Below, one piece after another: positions 7,863 to 15,971 of a stretch of DNA of 64,000 bases (position 1 is its first letter; every line of letters begins with the position of its first letter). The DNA comes from Gammaproteobacteria bacterium (GTDB lineage Bacteria > Pseudomonadota > Gammaproteobacteria > Ga0077536), in assembly GCA_016209015.1 (NCBI GenBank), contig JACQWY010000018.1, positions 62,001 through 126,000 on the forward strand, in the 5' to 3' direction. Under the pieces are notes generated by a model that saw nothing but the letters and a program-made list of their open reading frames with translations, searched no databases and was not told where the DNA came from. The translations under genes were made by a program, and so were the position numbers.

Positions 7863-9458
7863 TCAGGTCCGCGGATGGAACACCCGCCCTGCGCACTCGG
7901 CAGGCTGAGTTGCACCCGGCACCTCGCCGCGTCCGAGCATGTCGAGCCACGCCAGCGGCCCGCCGGTCCACGCCGGATAGCCGAGCGCGAAGACCGCGAG
8001 GACGTCGAGCTCGGGCGCCGAGGCCACGACGCCCGCGTCGAGCAACTGCACTGCGGCGAGCGCGATCGCCGTCAGCACGGCGTGCCCCGCGCGGAGATCC
8101 GGCTCGGCGCGGGGCGCGCCCCTCACGCCGGCAACTTCGAACACACGACCGAGATCGAGTGCTGCGGCGATACCCGCGAGCCGCTCTGCGCCGCAGGCCT
8201 CGCAGGCGGCGGCCGCGGCTTCGACGAGCACGGTGAGCGCGCTGCGGGCCGCCGCCACCGGAACGAGCCCGCAGCGGTTCGCGATCGCGACGGCGAGCGC
8301 CGCGGCGTCGCCCGCGGTGCCTGCGACTTCGCAGGCCTCGGCGCTATCGAGCGGACCGAGCGTGCGGATCGTCGCCGCCGCGCTGCCGTGTTCGAGCCGA
8401 AGTTCCGAGCCCCACACGAAGCTCACTGGAGCAATCGTCGTCTCGGCCTCACCCGTGGCGACGTCGAAAGCCTTCGCGAGCCGGGCCGGCGGCGCCGTGT
8501 CGCCGCTCCAGCGCACCGTGCGCGGCGCGGCCTGTTTGCCGAAGCGCCGGGCCGCGCGCTTCGGCGCATCGCCCTTCGCGAGGAACTTCGTACGCACCAT
8601 GTTGCCGGCGACCGGATCGAGCATGAGGCCGAGGAAGCTCTCCACCTCGACGTCGAAGCCGGCATCGATGTCCGCGGGATACCCGTCCATGACGCAGCGG
8701 CAGATCGCGCCGAGCGCGGGATAGAGAGGCGCGGTGTCCACGGCGACGCCGGCGGTGGCGAGCAACTGTGCGGGTGTGCCGTCGAGCCAGGACGCGTCGG
8801 CGGGCATCTGCCACGCCGCGCGATCCCAGCGGGCGCCAGGTGCGGATTGCGCCGCCCGCACCCGCGCCGCCGCGAGCAGTTCCTGCTTCGACGTCAGCTC
8901 GTCGACGAGTCCCCACGCCAGAGCCTGCGCGGGCGGGATCGGACGGCCGTGCAACAGCATCGCCGCACCGCGCCCCGCCCCGACGAGCCGCGGCAGGCGT
9001 TGCGTGCCGCCGGCCCCCGGCAGCAGGCCGAGCCCCACTTCGGGCAGGCCCAGCGTCGGCTGCGTGCTCGCGACGGCGACGCGGTAGTGGCAGGCCATGG
9101 CGAGCTCGAGCCCGCCGCCGAGCGCGAAGCCGTCGATCGCGGCGACGGTCGTCGTGCCGACACGTTCGAGCCGGCGCAGCAGCCGCTGCAGCCGCGAGAA
9201 GCGCGCGCGGATCTCATCCGGCTCCGCCTCGAAACGCAACGTCGTGAAGCCCTGCACCATCACGAGATCCGCGCCCGCCATGAACGTGGGCTTCCCGGAG
9301 ATGACGACGAGCCCGTGCCAGCGCTCGCGCTCGATCGTCGCGACGAGCATTTCGAGCTCGTCGATCATGTCCTCGGAAAAAACGTTGAACGGCCGGTTCG
9401 GCATGTCGAGCGTCGCGACGGCGAGACCGTCGTCGACGAGGAGGCGGATGTTCTGCAT
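7863..9458 (-). CDS. Enoyl-CoA hydratase fused to 3-hydroxyacyl-CoA dehydrogenase C-domain, lacking the NAD-binding domain
   Basis: 531 residues. The N-terminal ~200 form a crotonase domain with FadB/FadJ-like motifs: AGADL near 62, GGGLELAM with the first catalytic Glu, and LPEVGLGLLPGAGGTQ with the second. The C-terminal ~100 residues (VVASAPELDVLAVFALGYP, then WTGGPLAWLD) match the substrate-binding C-terminal domain of FadB-type 3-hydroxyacyl-CoA dehydrogenases. The Rossmann NAD-binding domain that should lie between (GxGxxG, ~180 residues) is absent; the ~200-residue linker is Ala-rich. It should be a hydratase, with the C-terminal part perhaps structural. The MarR gene is 32 bp upstream on the same strand. 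Confidence 0.8.
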   Translation of the reverse strand: MQNIRLLVDDGLAVATLDMPNRPFNVFSEDMIDELEMLVATIERERWHGLVVISGKPTFMAGADLVMVQGFTTLRFEAEPDEIRARFSRLQRLLRRLERVGTTTVAAIDGFALGGGLELAMACHYRVAVASTQPTLGLPEVGLGLLPGAGGTQRLPRLVGAGRGAAMLLHGRPIPPAQALAWGLVDELTSKQELLAAARVRAAQSAPGARWDRAAWQMPADASWLDGTPAQLLATAGVAVDTAPLYPALGAICRCVMDGYPADIDAGFDVEVESFLGLMLDPVAGNMVRTKFLAKGDAPKRAARRFGKQAAPRTVRWSGDTAPPARLAKAFDVATGEAETTIAPVSFVWGSELRLEHGSAAATIRTLGPLDSAEACEVAGTAGDAAALAVAIANRCGLVPVAAARSALTVLVEAAAAACEACGAERLAGIAAALDLGRVFEVAGVRGAPRAEPDLRAGHAVLTAIALAAVQLLDAGVVASAPELDVLAVFALGYPAWTGGPLAWLDMLGRGEVPGATQPAECAGRVFHPRT

Positions 9459-9490
9459 GGTGCTCCGGGGACGCGAGAGTTGGAGCGGGC

Positions 9491-10012
9491 TCAGTCCGCC
9501 TCGGCCTCCGGATCGAGATGACGCTCCTGCATCATGCGCAGCAGGTTCGTCTTGACTGCCCGGAGCGTCTTGGCCGTCGCCCGCATGTCGCCGGCCGTAA
9601 TGCCTTTCAGGATCTCAGCGTTCACGGCCGTGGCGATCGTGCGCATCTTCGCGACCACCCGGCGGCCGGCCTTCGTGAGAAAGATGCGCTTCACGCGGCG
9701 ATCGCTGTCGTCGGGCCGGCGCTCGACGAGCCCCGTCGCTTCGAGACGATCGACGAGCCCGCCGAGCGCGACCTTGCCGAGGTCGAGTTTGCTCGCGAGC
9801 TCGGACTGCGGCATGCCGTCCTTGCGCGACAGATAGGCGATGACCCAGGACTGCGAGCGCGTGACGCCGAGCGGACGCAGCGCGCCGTCGTAGATGATCC
9901 GCCGCAGCCGCGAAGCGTCGTGGATGTAGAAGCCGAGCCGGATCGCCCAGTCCTCGTCGCTGTCTCCCGACGCCGCGAGCGCCTGTACCAGTTCGTCCGC
10001 AGACTCGCCCAT
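9491..10012 (-). CDS. MarR-family transcriptional regulator
   Basis: 173 residues with a winged helix-turn-helix: SELASKLDLGKVALGGLVDRLE is the recognition segment and the wing contains PDDSDRRVKRIFLT, a MarR signature. MarR proteins are dimeric repressors usually released by a small aromatic or acyl-CoA ligand. It diverges from the acyl-CoA dehydrogenase at 10178 and precedes the hydratase fusion by 32 bp. The motif at 10086-10112 and its copy at 7453-7480 are the likely operators, making this the local regulator of the 2.7-13 kb cluster. Confidence 0.9.
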   Translation of the reverse strand: MGESADELVQALAASGDSDEDWAIRLGFYIHDASRLRRIIYDGALRPLGVTRSQSWVIAYLSRKDGMPQSELASKLDLGKVALGGLVDRLEATGLVERRPDDSDRRVKRIFLTKAGRRVVAKMRTIATAVNAEILKGITAGDMRATAKTLRAVKTNLLRMMQERHLDPEAEAD

Positions 10013-10061
10013 GCCGCCCTACTCCCGTCGCACATCGTTCATCGCGACAGTCTACACGGGC

Positions 10062-10089
10062 TTGTACCCCACCGCCCGGCCGATATAAT
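10062..10089 (+). promoter_or_regulatory. Sigma-70-like promoter for the dehydrogenase-NMO-hydratase operon
   Basis: A perfect TATAAT at 10084-10089 is preceded after 16 bp by TTGTAC at 10062-10067 (three of six matches to consensus). A start near 10096 would lie inside the putative MarR operator. The leader to the GTG start would be about 80 nt. Confidence 0.5.
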
Positions 10090-10112
10090 GCGCATGCTTA
10101 CTATATGCTAGC
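10086..10112. promoter_or_regulatory. Putative MarR operator in the divergent region
   Basis: TAATGC-GCATGC-TTACTATATGCTAGC; 21 of 27 bases match the site upstream of the dehydrogenase operon at 7453-7479 read on the other strand. It overlaps the -10 and predicted transcription start of the plus-strand operon, the classic position for a repressor site. Confidence 0.6.
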
Positions 10113-10177
10113 GTTCTTGTTCCGGTCAACGCGGATCAGGCGGCGCCGGCGCCACATCCGGCCCAGGAGAAACGCTC

Positions 10178-11314
10178 GTGATAGCCCGCACGCTCTTCAC
10201 CCCGGAACATGCCCAGTTCCGCGACGCCGTCCGGAAATTCTTCGCCCGTGAGCTCGTGCCGAACCTCGCGCGCTGGGACGCGCAGGGCATGGTGGACAAG
10301 GCGTTCTGGCGGCGCTGCGGCGAGCAGGGTCTGCTCTGCCCCGACATGCCGGAGGAGTACGGCGGCGCGGGCCTCGATTTCCGCGCGAACGCGATCGTGC
10401 TCGAGGAGACCTCGTACACAGGCTCGCCGACGCCGGCCTTCGGCGTGCATTCCGACATCGTCGCGCATTACCTCTTGAAGTATGCCGCGGAGGAGATCCG
10501 CCGGACCTGGATCCCGCGCATGGCCGACGGCACGGCGATCGGTTGCATCTGCATGACCGAGCCCGCCGGCGGCAGCGATCTGAAGGCCTTGCGCACGACC
10601 GCGCGACGCGACGGCGATCACTGGCGCATCGACGGCTCGAAGACGTTCATCACGAACGGGGCCACGGCCGATCTCGCGATCATCGCCGCGCGGACCGGCG
10701 CGGAGCCCGGCGCGAAGGGCATCTCGCTCTTCTTCTGCGAAACGGATCGGCCCGGCTATCACGTCGGCCGCAAGCTCGACAAGGTCGGTCAGCCGTCCTC
10801 GGACGTCACGGAGGTGTTCTTCGAGGATCTGCTCGTGCCGGCGCATTACCTGCTCGGCATCGAGAACGCGGGGTTCGCCCACATGATGCAGGAGCTGCCG
10901 CAGGAGCGCCTCTCGATCGCGGTCAGCGCGCACGCCGCCGCCCAGCGCGCCTGGGACATCACGGTCGAGTACGTGAAGCAGCGCCAGGCCTTCGGCGGCA
11001 CGCTGCTCGATTTCCAGAACACGCGTTTCGTCCTCGCGGACCTGCGCGCGAAGCTGCAGGTCGGCTGGGCGCATCTCGACGCCTGCATCATGGCGCTCGT
11101 CGGCAAGCAGCTCACGACCGACGAGGCCGCGGGCGCGAAGCTCTGGCACACGGAGCTGCGCTGCGAGGTGACGGATGCCTGCGTGCAGCTCTTCGGCGGC
11201 TACGGCTACATGAACGAGTACGAGATCGCGCGGCTCTGGAAGGACGCGCGCATCCAGCGCATCTACGGCGGCTCGTCCGAGATCATGAAAGAATTGATCA
11301 GCCGGGCGATCTGA
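10178..11314 (+). CDS. Acyl-CoA dehydrogenase (LCAD/IVD-type)
   Basis: 378 residues. The start is GTG at 10178 with AGGAG eight bases upstream, and the N-terminal MIARTLFTPEHAQFRDAVRKF aligns with that of the dehydrogenase at 6257-7423. MTEPAGGSD, FGGYGYMNEYEIARLW and YGGSSEIMKELI are family signatures. As in its neighbour the MCAD-type catalytic Glu is replaced by Gly and the helix-G Glu (LPQERL) is kept. It is the first gene of a plus-strand operon with the NMO-like and BadI-like genes. The two dehydrogenases may be paralogues for successive steps or a heteromeric pair as in steroid catabolism. Confidence 0.92.
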   Translation: MIARTLFTPEHAQFRDAVRKFFARELVPNLARWDAQGMVDKAFWRRCGEQGLLCPDMPEEYGGAGLDFRANAIVLEETSYTGSPTPAFGVHSDIVAHYLLKYAAEEIRRTWIPRMADGTAIGCICMTEPAGGSDLKALRTTARRDGDHWRIDGSKTFITNGATADLAIIAARTGAEPGAKGISLFFCETDRPGYHVGRKLDKVGQPSSDVTEVFFEDLLVPAHYLLGIENAGFAHMMQELPQERLSIAVSAHAAAQRAWDITVEYVKQRQAFGGTLLDFQNTRFVLADLRAKLQVGWAHLDACIMALVGKQLTTDEAAGAKLWHTELRCEVTDACVQLFGGYGYMNEYEIARLWKDARIQRIYGGSSEIMKELISRAI

Positions 11315-11317
11315 ACC

Positions 11318-12271
11318 ATGGCGCTGCCTTCCCTCTTACAGCATCTGGCCGCGCCGATCGTGTGCGCGCCGATGTTCATCGTCTCGAGCCCCGAGCTCGT
11401 GATCGCGCAATGCCGTGCCGGGCTCGTCGGCTCCATGCCGGCCCTGAACGCGCGCACGGCAGCGGAGCTCGAAGCCTGGCTCACGCGCATCGACGCCGCG
11501 CTCGGGTCCGGCGCCGCGCCCTACGCCATCAACCAGATCGCGCACCGCACGAACGACCGGCTCGCCGAGGACACGGAGACCATCGTCCGCCACCGCGTGC
11601 CGCTCGTCATCATCAGCCTCGCCGCGGATCGCGCGATCGTCGATGCCGTGCACGGCTACGGCGGCCTCGTCTTCAACGACGTGATTTCCGATCGTCAGGC
11701 GCGCAAAGCCGTCGACAACGGCTGCGACGGCCTCATCGCGGTCTGCGCCGGGGCCGGCGGGCATACGGGCACGCTCTCGCCGTTCGCGCTCGTCGCGGAA
11801 ATCCGCGCCTGGTGGGACGGCCCGCTCGCGCTCTCGGGCGCGATCGCGAACGGCCGCGCCGTGCTCGCGGCAGAAGTCATGGGCGCGGACCTCGCCTACC
11901 TCGGCTCGCCGTTCATCGCGACCGAGGAGGCGAATGCCCTGCCGGAATACAAGGCGCTCGTGCAGGCGGCGACGAGCGCGGACATCGTGACGACGGATTA
12001 CTTCAGCGGCGTCCCGGCGAACTTCCTCGCCGGCTCGATCGCGCGCGCCGGCCTCGATCCCGCCGCGCTCCGCCGCAGCGCCGACAAGCAGACGAACGTG
12101 AGCCCGACCGGCGACGCCCGGAAGACCTGGCGCGACATCTGGGGCTGCGGCCAGGGGGTCGGACAAATCACGGATCTCGTGCCGGCCGCGTCGCGCGCGC
12201 GCCGGCTCGTCGACGAATACCACGCGGCCCGCGCCGCACTCCGAACATCGAAACCCGAGGACGAGCCATGA
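11318..12271 (+). CDS. Nitronate monooxygenase-family FMN protein (IpdC/ScdK-like candidate)
   Basis: 317-residue TIM-barrel flavoprotein of the 2-nitropropane dioxygenase family. The FMN/active-site loop GAGGHTG is at 145-151 with His149 at the usual catalytic position, followed by LSGAIANGRAVLAA and LGSPFIATEEA for phosphate binding. It starts 3 bp after the dehydrogenase stop and overlaps the next gene by ATGA. Family members include true nitronate monooxygenases, but in steroid-degrading bacteria a homologue (IpdC/ScdK) acts as a CoA-thioester enone reductase in ring C/D breakdown. Position between a dehydrogenase and a ring-opening hydrolase favours the latter; this is an inference. Confidence 0.85.
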   Translation: MALPSLLQHLAAPIVCAPMFIVSSPELVIAQCRAGLVGSMPALNARTAAELEAWLTRIDAALGSGAAPYAINQIAHRTNDRLAEDTETIVRHRVPLVIISLAADRAIVDAVHGYGGLVFNDVISDRQARKAVDNGCDGLIAVCAGAGGHTGTLSPFALVAEIRAWWDGPLALSGAIANGRAVLAAEVMGADLAYLGSPFIATEEANALPEYKALVQAATSADIVTTDYFSGVPANFLAGSIARAGLDPAALRRSADKQTNVSPTGDARKTWRDIWGCGQGVGQITDLVPAASRARRLVDEYHAARAALRTSKPEDEP

Positions 12272-13065
12272 GCGACTATCAGGACATTCTCTACACCGTC
12301 GAAGGGCGCACCGCGACGATCACCATCAACCGCCCGCAGAAGTACAACGCGTTCCGGCCGCGCACGGTCGTCGAGCTGATAGACGCGTTCCAGAAAGCCG
12401 GCTGGGATCGCGACGTCGGCTCGATCGTCTTCACCGGCGCGGGCGGCAAGGCGTTCTGCACGGGCGGCGATCAATCCGATCACGAAGGCGGCACCTACGG
12501 CAACAACGACGCGCGCGGCGCGGTCGGCATGCCGGTCGAGGAGCTGCACTCCGTGTTGCGCGACGTCCCGAAGCCCGTGATCGCGAAAGTGCGCGGCTAC
12601 GCGATCGGCGGCGGCAACGTGTTCTGCACGATCTGCGATCTGACTATCGCTTCCGAGAACGCGATTTTCGGCCAGGTCGGTCCGAAGATGGGCTCCGTCG
12701 ACCCGGGCTTCGGCACGGCCTATCTCGCCCGCGTCGTCGGCGAGAAGAAGGCGCGCGAGATGTGGTACCTCTGCAAGCGCTACAGTGCGCAGGAGGCGCT
12801 CGCGATGGGGCTCGTCAACGCCGTCGTGCCGGACGCAGAGCTCGACGCCGAGGTGCAGCGCTGGTGCGAGGAGCTCAACAAGCGCAGCCCGACCGCGATC
12901 GCGCTCGCGAAGAAGAGCTTCAACGCGGATTCCGAATCCATCCGCGGGGTCGGTCAGCTCGCCATGCAGGCCATGCGCCTCTACTACTTCACCGAGGAAT
13001 CGCAGGAAGGCGTGAAAGCGCTGAACGAGAAGCGCGAGCCGGATTTCATGAAGTTCCATCGCTGA
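12268..13065 (+). CDS. BadI/MenB-type crotonase, probable ring-cleaving 2-ketoacyl-CoA hydrolase
   Basis: 265-residue crotonase-fold enzyme. AFCTGGDQSDHEGG, GYAIGGGNVFCTICDLTIA and GQVGPKMGSVDPGFGTAYLA are hallmarks of the BadI/MenB branch. BadI hydrolyses 2-ketocyclohexanecarboxyl-CoA to pimeloyl-CoA; MenB runs the chemically related Dieckmann condensation. No other menaquinone gene is nearby, and the acyl-CoA context favours hydrolytic ring opening. It begins on ATG 12268 overlapping the NMO stop (ATGA). In steroid ring D degradation an analogous hydrolysis is done by EchA20, so it may open a five- or six-membered ring ketone. Confidence 0.85.
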   Translation: MSDYQDILYTVEGRTATITINRPQKYNAFRPRTVVELIDAFQKAGWDRDVGSIVFTGAGGKAFCTGGDQSDHEGGTYGNNDARGAVGMPVEELHSVLRDVPKPVIAKVRGYAIGGGNVFCTICDLTIASENAIFGQVGPKMGSVDPGFGTAYLARVVGEKKAREMWYLCKRYSAQEALAMGLVNAVVPDAELDAEVQRWCEELNKRSPTAIALAKKSFNADSESIRGVGQLAMQAMRLYYFTEESQEGVKALNEKREPDFMKFHR

Positions 13066-13291
13066 CGACCGGGGCGACGCCGGGTGGGAACCTCGGCGGT
13101 ATCGGGCCGTGCCCGGGTGCGGACCGTCGACCGGAAGGGGGGCGACAGGTCCGGCGTAAAGCGCGGCCCCGCCGCAGTCGATATGAGTGAGGAGGCCGGC
13201 GCACGCCGGGCGGCCCGATCGCGCGGGCGGCAAGGGCGCCGGACCCGGGAATCGCGGTCTCCGCTGCACCGTTCAGTCGAGGAATAGCATC
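13066..13291 (+). other. Structured GC-rich leader before the cytochrome c gene
   Basis: No gene. The stretch carries several possible stems and a segment (13160-13203) loosely resembling part of a cobalamin riboswitch: GGCCCCGCCGCAGTC followed by GAGTGAGGAGGCCGGC. The match is partial and upstream core elements are not convincing. Confidence 0.25.
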
Positions 13292-13603
13292 ATGAAACTT
13301 CAGCGCGCTCTCATCCTTCTCCCCGCTCTGCTCCTCGCCGGCACCGCGACCGCCAGCGAAGAGCTGTTCAAGAAGAACGGCTGCGTCGCCTGCCACAAGG
13401 TCGATCAGAAATTGGTCGGCCCGGCCCTGAAAGACGTCGCGAAGAAATACGCCGGTCAGGCCGGCGCCGCGAACATGCTCGCGAAGAAAGTGCGGGCCGG
13501 CGGCACCGGCGTGTGGGGCAGCGTCGCGATGCCGCCCGCGCCGACCACGGTGAGCGATGCGGATCTCAAGGCCAGCATCGAATGGGTGTTGTCGCTGAAG
13601 TGA
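13292..13603 (+). CDS. Class I cytochrome c (c551/c5-type), periplasmic
   Basis: 103 residues. A signal peptide occupies 1-22 (basic start, hydrophobic LILLPALLLAG, Ala-rich cleavage region). The heme-binding CVACH is at 31-35 and the likely axial Met is Met80 in AMPP. It is a single-heme periplasmic electron carrier of the size of c551/c5 proteins, serving terminal oxidases or reductases. ATG 13292 is the start that yields the signal peptide; the longer open frame from 13187 does not. It is preceded by a 226-bp structured leader and converges on the acyl-CoA ligase. Confidence 0.92.
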   Translation: MKLQRALILLPALLLAGTATASEELFKKNGCVACHKVDQKLVGPALKDVAKKYAGQAGAANMLAKKVRAGGTGVWGSVAMPPAPTTVSDADLKASIEWVLSLK

Positions 13604-13680
13604 GGCGACGTCCTCGCGGGGTGGATCGGCCGCCCGGCCGCCGGACCGCGTCGTAGCGGCCTGCGCCTCCCGGACGCGGA

Positions 13681-15231
13681 TCAGACGATCCGCGTCTTGT
13701 GATCCCCCCAGTAGCGATCGCGCAGCACGCGCTTGTAGAGCTTGCCGGTCGGCAGGCGCGGCAGCTCGTTCTCGAAATCGATCGTGCGCGGACATTTGAG
13801 CTTCGCGAGGTGCTGCTGGCAGAACGCGATGAGCTCCGCCTCGGTCGCCGCGTTCGCGGGCACGCCGGGCAGGAGCTGCACGACCGCTTTCACTTCCTCG
13901 CCGAAGTCCTCGTTCGGCACGCCGAACACCGCGGCGTCCGCGACCTTGGGATGCGTGATCAGCAGGTTCTCGCATTCCTGCGGATAGATGTTCACGCCGC
14001 CCGAGATGATCATGTAGGTCTTGCGATCCGTGAGATAGAGGAAACCGTCGGCGTCGACATAGCCGACGTCGCCGACCGTGCTCATGCCGCCGTCCGCCGA
14101 GCGCGCCTCCTGCGTGCGGCCGGCGTCGTTGTAATACTCGAACGGGGTGGCGGTCTTGAACCAGATCGTGCCCGACTCGCCGAGCGCGCACTCGCGTCCC
14201 TCCTCGTCGAGGATGTGCAGCTCGCCGAGCAGCACGCGCCCGACCGTGCCCGGATGCGCGAGCCATTCCTCCGGCGTGCAGGCCGTGAAGCCGAGACCCT
14301 CCGTCGCGCCGTAGTACTCGTGGATGATCGGGCCCCACCATTCGATCATCGCGCGCTTGACCTGCTCCGGGCAGGGCGCGGCGGCATGCACGGCGAACTC
14401 GAGCGAGGACACGTCGTGGCGCAGTCGCGCGGCGTCCGGCAGCTTCAGCATGCGGCTGAACATCGTCGGCACGAGCTGGGTGTGCGTGACCTCGAAACGC
14501 TCGACGAGCGCGAGGAAGCGCTCGGGATCGAAGTGCTCCATGATGACTGTCGTGGCTCCCGCGCGGATCGCGCCCCCGACCGCGGCGAGCGGCGCGGAAT
14601 GATAGAGCGGCGCGGGCGAGAGATAGACCATGTCCTCGCGGAAGCGCAGCAGCTCGTGCACGAAGACGAACAGCGGCAGCGGTTCTTGCGGCGGCACGTC
14701 CGGGAGCGGACGCAGGATGCCCTTCGGCCGGCCCGTCGTGCCGGAGGAATACAGCATTGCCGTGCCGAGGCGCTCGTCGGCGATCGGTGTCGTGGGCAGA
14801 CCGGCGCAGAGATCCTCGTAGCTCGCGAAGGTGCCGGCTTCCGCGGGACCGTCGATCAGGATCGCGCAGCGCAGCTCCGGGCAGAGCTTCATGGCCTCGC
14901 GCGCGACCTCGCGCTTCGCCATGGACGTGAACAGCACTTTCGACTCGCTGTCGTTCACGATGAACGCGAGCTCCTCGGCCGTGAGGTGCGAGTTCACGCA
15001 GGTGTAATGGAGCCCCGTGCGCTCGCCCGCGCCGCAAATCTCGAGATAGCGCGGATGGTTCTCCATGTAGATCGCGATGTGATCGAGCCGGACGAGACCC
15101 TGCCCGCGCAGCAGGTGGGCGCAGCGGTTCGCCCGGCGCTCGAACTCGCCGTAGGTCACGGCCTCGCCGCTCTCGGCCATGATGAAGCAGGGTTTGTCCG
15201 GATGCTGGACAGCGAAAGATCCCGGATACAC
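13681..15231 (-). CDS. Acyl-CoA ligase (FadD-like)
   Basis: 516 residues from a GTG start at 15231, chosen because GAGGGAGG lies six bases upstream; the open frame continues further but with non-homologous sequence. AMP-binding loop YSSGTTGRPKG is at 161-171, YGATEGLG near 337, and the LPRLPTGKLYKRVLRD C-terminal lysine motif is complete. It makes an acyl-CoA at the expense of ATP. It stands alone between the cytochrome c and Hsp20 genes on the minus strand. Family members include steroid and fatty-acid ligases; substrate unknown. Confidence 0.9.
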   Translation of the reverse strand: MYPGSFAVQHPDKPCFIMAESGEAVTYGEFERRANRCAHLLRGQGLVRLDHIAIYMENHPRYLEICGAGERTGLHYTCVNSHLTAEELAFIVNDSESKVLFTSMAKREVAREAMKLCPELRCAILIDGPAEAGTFASYEDLCAGLPTTPIADERLGTAMLYSSGTTGRPKGILRPLPDVPPQEPLPLFVFVHELLRFREDMVYLSPAPLYHSAPLAAVGGAIRAGATTVIMEHFDPERFLALVERFEVTHTQLVPTMFSRMLKLPDAARLRHDVSSLEFAVHAAAPCPEQVKRAMIEWWGPIIHEYYGATEGLGFTACTPEEWLAHPGTVGRVLLGELHILDEEGRECALGESGTIWFKTATPFEYYNDAGRTQEARSADGGMSTVGDVGYVDADGFLYLTDRKTYMIISGGVNIYPQECENLLITHPKVADAAVFGVPNEDFGEEVKAVVQLLPGVPANAATEAELIAFCQQHLAKLKCPRTIDFENELPRLPTGKLYKRVLRDRYWGDHKTRIV

Positions 15232-15445
15232 GTTCGTCCTCCCTCTCGAGGTGTGGTGCCTGTTCGCACAGGTTCTCGTGGCGCTGCCCCGCCGCCGCAC
15301 GCGCCTCGTCACCGGAGGACGAGGCGGGATCACCGCAAGAATTAAGGAGGCGCCCGGGAAAGTCAGGGCATGGTTGCACGGCCCGCGACCGGCGGGCAAG
15401 CCCGGGCGACCGGCGGCGGGCACGCCGGCCCGCCGCCGGCATCGC

Positions 15446-15967
15446 TCACGAGACGGACACCGACTTGCGCGGTGTGGTCTTCACTTTCGGCAGCACGAGC
15501 TCGAGCACGCCGTCCTTCAAACTGGCCTGCACGGCGTTCGTGTCGATGTCCTGCGGTAACGGCAGGGTGCGCTCGAACTCGCCGCGCGTGATCTCGCGAC
15601 GGAAGTACTGGTCCTTCTCGTCCTTCGTTTCGGAGCTCGTCTTCGCCTTCAGCGTCACGCTGCGCTCGGTGACGGACACGTCGAGATCTTCGCGCTTCAC
15701 GCCGGGGAGCTCGGCGTGCACCAGCACGTCGTTCTCGCGATCGACCATGTCGACTTTCGGCCAGCGGCCCGCGAACGGCGCATGCAGTTCGGGCATGTCG
15801 CCGAACGTCGGCCAGCCGCGTCGCAGATGCGCCATCAGGCCGGTGGGGAACGCTTCGTCGAACCAGCGTTCGAGATCGTCGAAAGACACCATGCCGCCGC
15901 GCCGGGCTGCCGGTTCCGTGCCGGAAGGGGTGGCGGGAGTTTTGGATGTGGATGTGTCGGTTCTCAT
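15446..15967 (-). CDS. Small heat-shock protein, Hsp20/alpha-crystallin family
   Basis: 173 residues. The alpha-crystallin domain covers about 65-160 (VHAELPGVKREDLDVSVTE, then GEFERTLPLPQDID, and the closing GVLELVLPK), followed by a short C-terminal tail. It is an ATP-independent holdase that binds unfolding proteins in the cytoplasm. The second in-frame Met (15967) is chosen because the GGAGG ribosome site (15976-15980) lies eight bases before it and overlaps the earlier ATG codon. That ribosome site lies in an imperfect hairpin (15972-15999), a plausible RNA thermometer. It diverges from rtcB. Confidence 0.92.
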   Translation of the reverse strand: MRTDTSTSKTPATPSGTEPAARRGGMVSFDDLERWFDEAFPTGLMAHLRRGWPTFGDMPELHAPFAGRWPKVDMVDRENDVLVHAELPGVKREDLDVSVTERSVTLKAKTSSETKDEKDQYFRREITRGEFERTLPLPQDIDTNAVQASLKDGVLELVLPKVKTTPRKSVSVS

Positions 15968-15971
15968 TTCC

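Noticed and set aside
13187-13291. N-terminal extension of the cytochrome c frame from 13187
   Set aside because: It would bury the signal peptide; ATG 13292 gives a normal secreted cytochrome.
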